Shown: positions 37,912 to 48,600 of the stretch, piece by piece
Layout of the letters: each line of letters starts with the position of its first letter
How positions within the stretch are numbered: position 1 is the stretch's first letter
The notes under the pieces: generated by a model
What the model saw: the letters and a program-made list of their open reading frames with translations, nothing else
The model's database searches: none
What the model was told of the DNA's origin: nothing
Translations under genes and position numbers: made by a program
Source: Luteimonas granuli
GTDB taxonomy: Bacteria > Pseudomonadota > Gammaproteobacteria > Xanthomonadales > Xanthomonadaceae
Length of the DNA stretch: 64,000 bases
NCBI RefSeq assembly: GCF_007795095.1
Contig: NZ_CP042218.1
Coordinates: 558,001 to 622,000 of the forward strand
Direction of reading: 5' to 3'

Positions 37912-38750
37912 GGCTGTTCTCCAGCGGCCAGTCCGGTCATCCATTGCTCGACGGTCCCGATCAGTCGTTCGCGATGCACGCCTCCGAAATAGGTGTGATC
38001 GCAATCGGGCCAGTAGTACATCGTGACCCGCGGGTCGCGTGCGGCGGGACCGAACGTCCATCCGAACTGGCGTGGATGCAGGAAACGCTCCTCGTAGGCG
38101 CCGCTGAAGATGAAAAGCAGCCGAGCATCACGCTGCACCAGCCGGGCGAAGTCGCGCCGCGCCTGCGCGAGGTCCGGCCACGTGCGGAAGGCCGCGGAGT
38201 CGAGGCCGGTGCCGCCGCGGACGCGCGCCGGCAGCATGCGCGCGAAGCGTCGCCACTCCCGCGGCAGGCGGCGCAGCAGGCCAAGCACCCGTGCATAGTG
38301 GTACCAGGGCCCTGCGAAACAGATGCCGTCCGCCTGCAGGATCCCGACCACGCGCCGGTCGAGGCCCGCGACCTCCCACGCGGTGTCGGCCGCGCTGCAG
38401 ATGCCGCCGATGACGAAGCTCCGGCAGCCGTGCTCTTCCTCGAGACGATCCATCGCGGCAAGCGTTGCCCGGGCGGCATCGCAACCGCTCAGGCGGGGCG
38501 CCTCCCCGACGCCCGGGATGTCGTAGCGGAAGCTGCGGATCCCGCGGGCGGACAGCCGCCCCGCGAGCTCGACATGCAGCCGGAACGGGCCAGCGCGGGG
38601 TTGCAGGCCGGCACTGGGCAGCAGCAGCACGGGCCCCGTTCCATGGACGCCCCCCAGCACGCCCGTCAGTCGATCGCCCGGACCGAAGCGCACGAAGGCA
38701 TCGGGTCCCGCGTCGACCGCGGACGGAGCCGGGCGGCAGGCCAGGTTCAT
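37908..38750 (-). CDS. Exosortase-A-system-associated hydrolase 1-like protein
   Basis: A 280-residue alpha/beta hydrolase resembling the type 1 hydrolases of exosortase-A EPS loci. It shows VLLLPSAGLQPRAGPFRLHVELA, FRYDIPGVGEA and the nucleophile elbow FVIGGICSAADTAW, where Cys118 replaces Ser, and a candidate histidine in DCDHTYFG. The substrate is not known for the family. It follows the NRPS-PKS genes and the type 2 hydrolase in one operon with 4-bp overlaps at both ends (ATGA), and the assembly line has no thioesterase domain. A role in release or editing of the product is my inference. Confidence 0.8.
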   Translation of the reverse strand: MNLACRPAPSAVDAGPDAFVRFGPGDRLTGVLGGVHGTGPVLLLPSAGLQPRAGPFRLHVELAGRLSARGIRSFRYDIPGVGEAPRLSGCDAARATLAAMDRLEEEHGCRSFVIGGICSAADTAWEVAGLDRRVVGILQADGICFAGPWYHYARVLGLLRRLPREWRRFARMLPARVRGGTGLDSAAFRTWPDLAQARRDFARLVQRDARLLFIFSGAYEERFLHPRQFGWTFGPAARDPRVTMYYWPDCDHTYFGGVHRERLIGTVEQWMTGLAAGEQP

Positions 38751-39604
38751 GTCCACGCCCCCGCGCAAAGGGCCGCACCCAGCTCGCGCACGAACCCGCG
38801 CATGGGCGGAGTGAGGAACAGCGTGGCATCCATCGATACGCCCCCGGCGAACTTCGGCGCGGATTCGGGCAGGGACCAGCTCCGCGTCGCAGCGATCGGC
38901 GCGTCGCCGCCGTCCGGGCGCAGGATCGCCCACACCGGCACGTCGCCGCCCGCCAGGTCCGGATCCAGCCGCGCGCGCGCGAGCTGCATGCGCAGGCGTG
39001 GTGACGCCCTGTAGCCCATCAGCTGGCCGTCGTCGGGGCCGCCGGTGCGCGGCACGCCCGGGCGCGGCGGCGGCAGGACCTTCCTGGCTTCCACATCCGC
39101 GTCCACGAGTTCGCGCAGCCAGGCGGCGCCATCGCACACCGGCTCCCACAGCACGACCAGATCGGCCATGCCGCCGCACGAGCGCCATGCGCCCACGGCG
39201 AGCGCGGCTCCGCGCCAGGCCAGCAGCACCAGCCTCGCCACTCCGGTGCGCGCGCGCAGTTCCGCGACCGCGAGATCGAGGTCGGCGCGCATGGAATCGA
39301 AATCGAACTCGTCGCCGCGGCCGGACGAGTCGCCCGTACCGTGGAAGTCGAAGCGCAGCGAAGGCAGGCCCATGCCCGCCAGCTCGCCGGCGACTTCAGT
39401 GATGAAGCGGCGGCTGCGCGGCAGCTCGTCCAGCAGCGGAGGCACCAGCACCACGCCCGTCGAATGGATGCCTGGCGCCGGATGCAGGGCCGCGTACAGG
39501 GTGCGCGGGGGCGAGCCGAGCCAGAAGGGTTCCCAGTCGCCGATCCCGGCCGCGACCACTCCCGGACGGTCCGCAGCGCGGGCGGCAAGTACGGACGTCG
39601 TCAC
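38747..39604 (-). CDS. Exosortase-A-system-associated hydrolase 2-like protein
   Basis: A 285-residue alpha/beta-hydrolase-fold protein. Segments VLVPPLLDELPRSRRFITEV, LRFDFHGTGDSSG and LVLLAWRGAALAVGAW match the type 2 hydrolases of exosortase-A loci, where the nucleophile elbow is degenerate; here it reads AWRGA with no Ser or Cys. It is therefore probably not a classical serine hydrolase. Its ATG overlaps the stop of megasynthase 2 (ATGA, 39601-39604) and its stop overlaps the type 1 hydrolase start, so all three are translated in series. Confidence 0.78.
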   Translation of the reverse strand: MTTSVLAARAADRPGVVAAGIGDWEPFWLGSPPRTLYAALHPAPGIHSTGVVLVPPLLDELPRSRRFITEVAGELAGMGLPSLRFDFHGTGDSSGRGDEFDFDSMRADLDLAVAELRARTGVARLVLLAWRGAALAVGAWRSCGGMADLVVLWEPVCDGAAWLRELVDADVEARKVLPPPRPGVPRTGGPDDGQLMGYRASPRLRMQLARARLDPDLAGGDVPVWAILRPDGGDAPIAATRSWSLPESAPKFAGGVSMDATLFLTPPMRGFVRELGAALCAGAWT

Positions 39605-42600
39605 GACGTGGATCCTGCGGCGCGCCCGAGGAGACGCCGGAAGCGATCGCCGAGCCGCATGCCCAGACCGGCGACCGGCGCCTGTCCGGTCACGGGAACG
39701 GGCAGTGCTTCCGCGACCTGGGCCAGGGTCTCCGCGCCGAGGCGGATGAGCTTGATCCGCACGCCGGTGTCGCGCTCGACGCGGTTCGCCATCTGCACCG
39801 CCAGCATCGAGTGCCCTCCAAGATCGAAGAAGTTGTCGTCCGGCCCCGCGGGCAGTCCCAGCAGGTCCGACCAGACGGAGGAGAGGTAGCGCACGCGCGG
39901 GTCGGTCGCTTCCTCCGCCCCGCGCGGCAGCTGCACCGCGGCCGCGACCGGCACCGGAAGCGCGCTGCGGTCGACCTTCCCGTTCGGGAGCAGCGGCATG
40001 GCGTCGAGCACGACGAAATGCTGCGGCACCATGTACGCGGGAAGCTGGCCGCGCAGTTGGCCGCGCAGCGCATCCTCTTCGATCCGTGCACCCGTGCCCG
40101 CGACAAGGTACGCCACCAGCCGTTCGTCGCCCGGCCGGTCCTCGCGCACCATCACCAGCGCGCGGGCGACCTCGCCTCGCCCCACGAGCAGGGTCTCGAT
40201 CTCCCCCGGTTCGATCCGGTGCCCGCGCAGCTTGACCTGGAAGTCGAGCCGCCCTTCATGCCTGAGCACGCCGTCGTGGCGCCAGCGTCCGCGGTCGCCG
40301 GTGCGGTACAAACGTGCAGGAAGCGTGGATCCCTCGAAGCGCGCCACTCCCGGAAACGGGTCCGGAATGAACCGCTCGGCGGTGAGCTCCGGCCGGTCGT
40401 GGTAGCCCAGGCTCATGCCGGCGCCACCGATGTGGATCTCGCCGGGGACTCCGGGCGGACAGAGCTGCCGGCGCGCATCCAGCACCCACACCGTCGTGTT
40501 GTCGATCGGGCGCCCGATATGAATGTCCGGCGCCCCGCCATCCCCGGACGCGTGCACCCGGGCGCAGGTGGACCAGACCGTGGTTTCGGTCGGGCCGTAC
40601 ATGTTCCACAGCTCGATGCCCTGCGCGAGCAGCCGCCGCGCCAGGTCCACGGGCAAAGGCTCGCCGCCGCACAGGGCCTTGAAACCGGGGCGTGCCCGCC
40701 AGCCAGAATCCAGCAGCAGGCGCCAGACGGATGGCGTGGCCTGCAGGAGCGTGGCCTCGCTGGCGTGCAGCAGCCGCGCCAGCGCCGCGCCATCGAAGAC
40801 CTGTTCGCGCGAGGCGAGAACGATGGTCGCACCGGCAGCCAGCGGCAGGAACAGTTCCAGCACCGCGATGTCGAACGACGTGGTCGTCACCGCCAGCAGG
40901 CGGTCGGACGGCGAGATTCCCGGTTCGCGGCGCATGCTGCGCAGGAAATTCACCACCGCCCCGTGGGGCACGCGCACGCCCTTCGGCTTTCCGGTCGATC
41001 CGGAGGTGTAGATGACGTAAGCCGGCGCGTCCGGGCCGACGTCGGGAAATCCGGCGGGCGGGGGCATGGAATCGATCTGCGCACCATCGGCATCCAGCAG
41101 CAGCAGCTGGTGCCGCGGCCACTGCAGCGGCGCCGCCAGTCCGCCTTTGCTGACCACCAGCTTCAGGCCGGCGTCCTCGGCCATGAAACGCAGGCGGTCC
41201 GGGGGATAGGCGGGGTCCAGCGGCACATAGGCGGCGCCAGCCAGCAGCACGCCGATCATGCTTGCGACGAGGTCGGTATCGCGGTCCAGGCAGACGCCCA
41301 CCAGGTCGCCGCCGGCGACGCCCCGCGCGACCAGCGCGGACGCGATGCGTTCGCTGCGCGCCTGCAGCTGCGAACAGTTCGTCACCTGCCCGTCGAAATG
41401 GATCGCGGCGGCCGACGGCGTGGCCCGAAGCTGCGCCATGACCATCGCATGCACGCTGGCCGGCGCCTCGAGCGGCACGCTGGTGGCATTCCATTCCTGC
41501 AGCATCCTGCGATCCTCGGCACCCACGCAGTCGAGGTCGCCGACCGGAGTCCCGGGTGCCGTGTGCGCCGAAGCCAGCAGCGCCTCGAAACCCCGGCGCA
41601 TGCGCGCGGCGGACTCCGGGAGGATGATGTCGGCGTTGTAGTTCAGCGTGGCCGCCAGTCCGCGCGCATCGGCCTGGCACCACAGCGCCAGGTCGTTGGT
41701 CGCGGTGGTCTGCGGCAGGTCCACGGGCTCGCAGGCCACGGCTCCCCAGGCGGGAGTGGAGCCGGCCTCCTGGAACGAGAACACGGCCTGGTAGATCGGA
41801 TTGCGGCCGGGGTCGCGGCGCAGGCCCAGCGCCTGCACCAGGTCTTCCAGCGCGACATCGGGATGGGTGAAGCAGTCCAGCACCGCCCGGCGGACGCGCT
41901 CGACCAGCTGCAGGAACGAGAGGTCGGGATCCACCTGCACCCTGACCGGCAGGATGTTGACGAAGAATCCCAGGACGCGGTCCATCGCCTCGGAAAGGTG
42001 CTCGCGCACCGGGACTCCGACCACCAGGTCCTCCTGCCCGGTGATGCGGTGCAGCCAGGCGAAGTACGCCGCGAGCAGGGTCATGAACAGGCTGGCATCC
42101 ACGCCTGCGCCGACCTGGCGGAGCCGGGCCAGCGCCCTGTCATCGAGGCGCACGGACTCCGAGCCGCCGCGCCCCGTCGGCACCGGCGGCCGCGGGAGAT
42201 CCTCGGGAAGCTGCAGCGGTGCCAGATCGCCGGACAGGGACTCCGTCCAGTACGCCAGCTGCGTCCGCGCCTCCGGGCTGTCGGCCCGGGCCAGGTGCCA
42301 GTGGACGAAGTCCACGTAGCTGCGTTCGAGCTCCGCCGGTTCCGCGGACCGGCCTTCGCTGATGGCCGCGTACAGGGCCGCCAGTCCGGCGCAGAACCGG
42401 TCCTGCGAAACGCCGTCCCAGACGACGTGGTGCACCATGAAGAAGAAGACGTGGGTGTCCGCGGCAAGCCGGTACAGACAGGCGCGGAACAGGGGCGCCC
42501 TGTCCATCGCGATGGGCTGCGCGGACAGCTCGACCATCCGCCGCGTGGCCTCGGCGCCGGCGTCCTCCGGAGGCCGCATGGACAGGTCCTCCAGCGGCAG

Positions 42601-45600
42601 GGATACCGCGACGTGTCCGAGCACCCGCTGCACAGTCACATCGCCCCTCTGTCCCAGCTCCGTGCGCAGCGTCGGCTGGCGCCGCACGGCCTCGGCCAGC
42701 GCGGACTCCAGCGCCCGCACGTCCAGGGGGCCGGTCAGGCGGTAGGCGGAGGCGATGGTGTAGGCCGCTCCGCCCGGCTGGATCTGCTCCTGGATCCACA
42801 CCCGCCGCTGCATCCGCGACAATGGGGCCAGCGACTGGTCCGGGTGGTGTGGGATGTCGCCGCCGCCTGCCTGCTGTCCCTGGCGGGCGGCCGTCGCCAG
42901 TTCCGCCAGACGCTCGACGGTGGACGCCTCGAACAGCGCGCGCAGCGGCAGCTGCACCCCGAGCGCCCGTCCGATGCGGCCCATCAGCCTGGCACCCAGC
43001 AGCGAATGTCCGCCGAGCGCGAAGAAGTCGGCCTCGACGTCCACGGCGGGCAGTCCGAGCACCTCCGCCATGATCGCGGCGATACGCTCCTCGGCCTCGC
43101 TGCGCGGCCCGCGCGACGGCATCCCGCCTGCCAGGGGGGCGACGGCGCGGGCAGCGAGCCGCGGTCGATCTTTCCGTTGGGAAGCAGCGGCATTGCGTCC
43201 AGGGCGACCAGGTGCTGAGGCACCATGTAGTCCGGCAGCTGGCGTCGCAGGTGCGCCATGCAGGCCGCCTCGTCGACCACCTCACCGGACTGCGCCACCA
43301 CGTAAGCGACCAGCCGCACATCGCCCGGCCGATCCTCGCGCGCCACCGCCGTGACCCGGGCCACGCCCGGGCACTGCGCAAGGACGGCCTCCACTTCGCC
43401 CAGCTCGATCCGGTGGCCGCGGATCTTGACCTGGAAGTCGAGCCGGCCCTGGTGTTCCAGCCGCCCGTCGGCGCGCCAGCGACCCAGGTCTCCGGTGAGG
43501 TACAGCAGGGCCGGGCCGTCGCGCAGGTCGGTGCTGAACCGGTCGGGCAGGAAGCGCGCGGCGGTCAGCTCGGGGCGGTCCAGATAGCCCAGCGTCACCC
43601 CCTCGCCGCCGATGGCGATCTCGCCGGACACGCCGCAGGGGCAGAGTCCGCCGCGCGGGTCCAGGATCCAGACCCGCGTGTTCGCGATCGGGTGGCCGAT
43701 GCCGATGTCCGGCGTGCCCTCCTCCACCGCCGCGGGAACGATGCGCGCGACGGTCGACCACACCGTGGTTTCGGTCGGTCCGTAGAGGTTCCACAGTGCA
43801 TCGCAGCGGGGCAGCAGCTGCGCGGCGAGGTCGGGCGGCAGCGGCTCACCGCCGCACAGCGCCGTGAACCCCGGAACGCCGGTCCATCCTGCCTCCAGCA
43901 GCATCCGCCACGTGGAGGGCGTGCCCTGCATCACCGTCGCGCGGCTGTCGACGAGCAGCGCCGACAGCGCTGCACCGTCGGCCGCCGCCTCGCGGTCGGC
44001 AAGCACGACCATGGCGCCGACGCTCAGCGGCAGCAGCAGCTCCAGCACGGCGATGTCGAAGGACAGCGTGGTGACCGCGAGCAGGCGGTCGCCGGCACCG
44101 ATCCCCGGCTCGTGGCGCATGCCCGTCAGGAAATTGGACACCGCGCGGTGCGGCACTTGCACGCCCTTGGGGCGACCCGTGGATCCCGAGGTGTAGATCA
44201 CGTAGGCGACGCCTTCCGGCTCCGCGGCGCCCTCGTCGCGGCCGATGCGAGTGGAGGGCATGGCGGCGAGTCCGGCATCCAGCGCGTCCAGCGACAGCAC
44301 CGCCCGACCCTGCGGATCGAAGACGGCCGCATGCGCGCGCGTGGTCAGGAGTGCCGCGAGACCGGCGTCGGCGGCCATGTAGGCAAGCCGCTCGTGCGGA
44401 AAACCGGGATCCAGCGGCACGTAGCCGGCACCCGCCTTGAGAACGCCCAGCACCGACGCCAGCATGTCGAATCCGCGATCCAGGGCCAGGCCCACCAGCG
44501 CGCCGCGACGCACCCCGTGCCTGCGCAGCAGGTGCGCGATGCGGTTGGCCCGTTCCTCGAGTGCGGCATAGCTGTACATCGAGGCGCCGAAGCGCACCGC
44601 GACGCGATCGGGCGCGCGGTCGCACTGCCGCTCGAAGTATTCGTGCATCCGGCACTCGCGGTCGAAGGCCACCGGCACCGGCTGCAGCGACGCAAGCTCC
44701 GCCTGCGCGACCGGGTCGACCAGCGGCAGGCTGCCCAACTCCGCCGACGGTTCACCGACCGCGGCCCGCAGCAGGGTTTCGTAGGCGCGCAGCCAACGGC
44801 GCACGGTTCCCGCGTCGTACAGGTCGCGGTTGTACTGGCATTCCAGGCGCAGCTCGCCGTGGACCTGTGCTGCGTTCACGAACAGCTCGAAGGTTTCGAA
44901 GCTGCGCGGCGCGCTGCCGGCCTCCATGGCCAGGCCCGGGAATGCGGCCCCTTCATCATCGAAGCCGCGCTCGAGGTTGAACATGACGCTGACCAGCGGA
45001 ATGCGCGCCGGGTCACGCCCGATCCGCAGCCTCCTGAGCAGGGTGCCGAAGGTGCAGCCCTGGTGCTCCAGGGCATCGAGCAGGCTCGCCTGTGCGGCTT
45101 CGACCGCGTGCGCGAACGACTGCGAGGGATCGATCCCGAACCTCAGCGGCAGCGTGTTGACGCAGTGCCCGACCAGGTCGGCCTGCCCGACCGACGGCTG
45201 GCCGGCGGCGGGAATCCCCACCACCACGTCCGACTGTCGCGAAAGCCGCGAGAGCAGCGTCGAGAAAGCGGCCAGCAGGGTCGCGAACAGGCTGGCGCCC
45301 CGGCGGGCGCCCATGCTCCGCACGGCCGCCAGCAGCGCGGCGTCGAGCGTGTGATCCACGCGCGCCGACGCGAAGCTGCGCCGCTGCGGCCGCGGGCGAT
45401 CGACGGGCAGGTCCAGCACCGGCACTTCGCCCGGGAAGCACGACAGCCAGTACGCCACGTCCGCCTCGGTGGCCTCCGCGTCCCGCTCCGCTTCGGCCTT
45501 CGCGAAGTCCGAGAAGAGCGCCGGCTCGGACAAGGGCGCGTCGGATACCCCCATGTGCCGGCCGTACAACGCGGCCAGTTCGCGCACGATCACCCCCCAC

Positions 45601-48600
45601 GACCATCCGTCGCAGACGATGTGATGCGCGGTCATCAGCAAGAGGTGGTCGTTGTCCGACACGTGCAGCAGGCCGGCGCGGAACAGTGGTCCCGAAGCGA
45701 GGTCGAAGGGCGTTTCGACCGTATCGCGCAGATGTCCGTCGATCGCCAGCCTGCGGCCCTCGTCGTCCAGGCCCCTGAGGTCGTGGACCTGCAGGGGCAG
45801 CTCGCGATGCTCATGCACGTACAGCACCTGACCGTCCGGGCCCAGGTGGGAACGCAGCGCATCGTGCCTCGCGACCAGCTCCTGCAGCGCGGCGCGCAGC
45901 GCCTGCCTGTCCAGGGTGCCGCGCAGGCGCAGCGACACCGAAAGGTTGAAGGCCAGCGACGCTTCCCGGCCAAGCTGGTCGGCCAGCCAGATTTCCTGCT
46001 GCGATCCGGTGCTCGGTACGATCAGCGTCCCGCGTTCGCTTCCGGGGCGCTCGCCGGCCGCGGTCCCGGGCGACTCCGACGCTTCGGCCGGCAACTGCCG
46101 GTCGAGCCACCCTGCCAGCAGCTCCAGCGAGCCGCACTCGCCCATCAGCTGCCGGAACGTGATGCGGGCATCGAACCTGTCCTGCAGGATCCTCGCGGCC
46201 TGGGTCAGCATCAGACTGTCCAGGCCAAGCTCGACGAAACGGGTGGACACAGCATCGTCGGTGATCCCGATGCCGGTGAATTCGGTGAACAGGATCCCAA
46301 GCTGCGCCAGCAGGCGATCGTGCCGGCCGGGCCCGGTATCCGGCGACATGTCCGCTGCCGCCGCGTCCGCCGCGGCCGGCTCCGGATGGGGCTCCGTCGC
46401 CGACGCGTCCGCCGTGATCAGGGGTTCGGGAGCGGGCAGCCGCGTGGCAACCGTGTCGTCCACGGCGGGCGCCGCTTCCACCCAGTAGCGCTTGCGCTCG
46501 AACGGATAGGTCGGAAGTCGCACGCGCCTGCGCGTGCTGCGATGGTCGAAACCGGCCAGGTCGATCCCGGTTCCGCGCGACCACAGCTGGCCGGCGGCGA
46601 GGCGCAGCGCGGAGGCTTCGTTTCCGGGCGCATCGGCCAGCGACGCCACGGCGATCGTGTCATGCCGCTGCAGCGCCGGATGCTGGCGCGCCAGCGTCGC
46701 CAGCGTGGTGCGCGGTCCCACTTCGAGCAGCACGCGGGCCGGAGAATCGATCACTCGGCCGAGGGCCGCGGCGAAGCGCACGGGCTCGCGCAGATGACGG
46801 GCCCAGTACTGCGGCGACATCGCCTGCGCGACATCGAGCCAGTCGCCGGTCGCGGTCGAGACCAGGGGCAGCGTCGGGGCGGAACGTTCGACCGCCTCGA
46901 CCTCGGCCTGGAACGGCGCGACGACCGGATCCATCATTGCGGAGTGGAACGCGTGCGAAGTCAGCAACACGCGGCAGGCGACCCCGGATTCGTCCAACTG
47001 CAGCTTGAACGCGGCGATGGCGTCCACCGGGCCGGCGACGACGCAGGCGCCAGGAGCGTTCTCCGCCGCCAGCGCGAGGGTCGGCGGCAGGCGGTCGAGC
47101 AGTGGCTCGAGGGCCATGCGCACCGACAGCATTCCGCCGGCGGGCTGCGCCTGCATCAGGGCGCCGCGCCGCGCGACCAGGCGCAGTGCGTCGGGCAGCG
47201 TGAACACACCCGCCAGCGTCGCCGCCACGAACTCCCCGACGCTGTGCCCGATCATGGCCACCGGAACGACGCCTCGCGCCATCCACAGCCGTGCCAGTGC
47301 GTATTCGATCGCGAAGATCGCAGGCTGCATCACCGCCGTCGGCAGCAGCGCCGCGGGATCATCGCCGAAGGCAAGCCCGTGCAGGTCCATGCCAGCCGCC
47401 GCGTCGAGGATGTCCGCGCAGGCGTCGAACGCTTCGGCGAATTCCGGTTCGCCCTCGTGCAGCGCGCGACCCATGCCGGCATAGTGCGATCCCTGGCCCG
47501 GGAACATGAAGACCGTTTCGCAGTTGCGCACCGGGCGACCACGCCCGATGGCGGCGGCCAGCTCGGCGCTGCGCAGCCGGGTGATGGCCTCTTCGACCTG
47601 CCCGGCGACGATCGTGACGCGGTGCGCGAAGGGCTTGCGCCCGACCGCCAGCGTCCAGGCCACATCCGCGAGATTCGGCGGTGTGGCGTTGCCGCCTCCG
47701 CTCCGATCGCTTTCCCGCTCGAGGAAGTCCGCCAGCCGACCCGCGGCGCCGAGCAGCGCGGCCGGCGTGCGCGCCGACAGGGCCAGCAGCTGGCTGCCGG
47801 CGGCAGGCTGGGACACGGGCAACACGGGTGCCTCTTCGAGCACCACGTGCGCGTTGGTCCCGCCGACGCCGAACGAACTGACGCCGGCCCGCAGCGGCGG
47901 CTCCGCATGGCTCCAGTCGCCGAGGACGGCATTGACCACGAAGGGCGAGGCGGAGAAATCGATGGCGGGATTGGGCCGCTCGAAGTTCAGGCTGGGCGGG
48001 ATCTTCCGCTGTTCCAGCGCCAGCGCGGTCTTGATCACGCCCGCGGCGCCGGCCGCGATCACCAGGTGGCCGACGTTGCTCTTGACCGAACCGATCCGGC
48101 AGAAGCCGGAATCCGGCGTGCCCAGGCGGAACGCCTTCACCAGCCCCTCGATCTCGATCGGGTCGCCCATCGGGGTCGCGGTGCCATGCGCTTCCAGGTA
48201 GCCGATGCTGCGCGGGGACACTCCGGCCCTGGCCTGGGCCATCGCGATCACCGCCGCCTGGCCGTCGCTGCTGGGCGCGGTGAAGCTGGCCTTGGCGCCC
48301 CCGTCGTTGTTGACCGCGCCTCCACGGATCACCGCGTGCACGGGATTGCCGTCCCTGATCGCGTCCGGCAGCCGCTTCAGCAGCACGACCGCGGCGCCGT
48401 CGCTGAAGACGGTGCCATGGGCCGCGGCGTCGAAGGTGCGCGTGCGGCCGTCGGGGGAGAACATCGCCCCTTCCTGGTAGATGTGCCCGGTCCGCGGCGG
48501 ACAGACGATGGAGCTTCCGCCGGCCAGCGCCATGTCGCACGCTCCCGCGCGCAGGCTGTCCACCGCCTGGCAGATCGCCACCAGCGAGGTCGAGCACGCC

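Noticed and set aside
32866-38061. A 1731-codon open frame on the minus strand
   Set aside because: Only its first part is the GINT1-like gene. The rest reads over the flippase in another frame and antisense to the beta-helix gene; it is open because of the high GC content.
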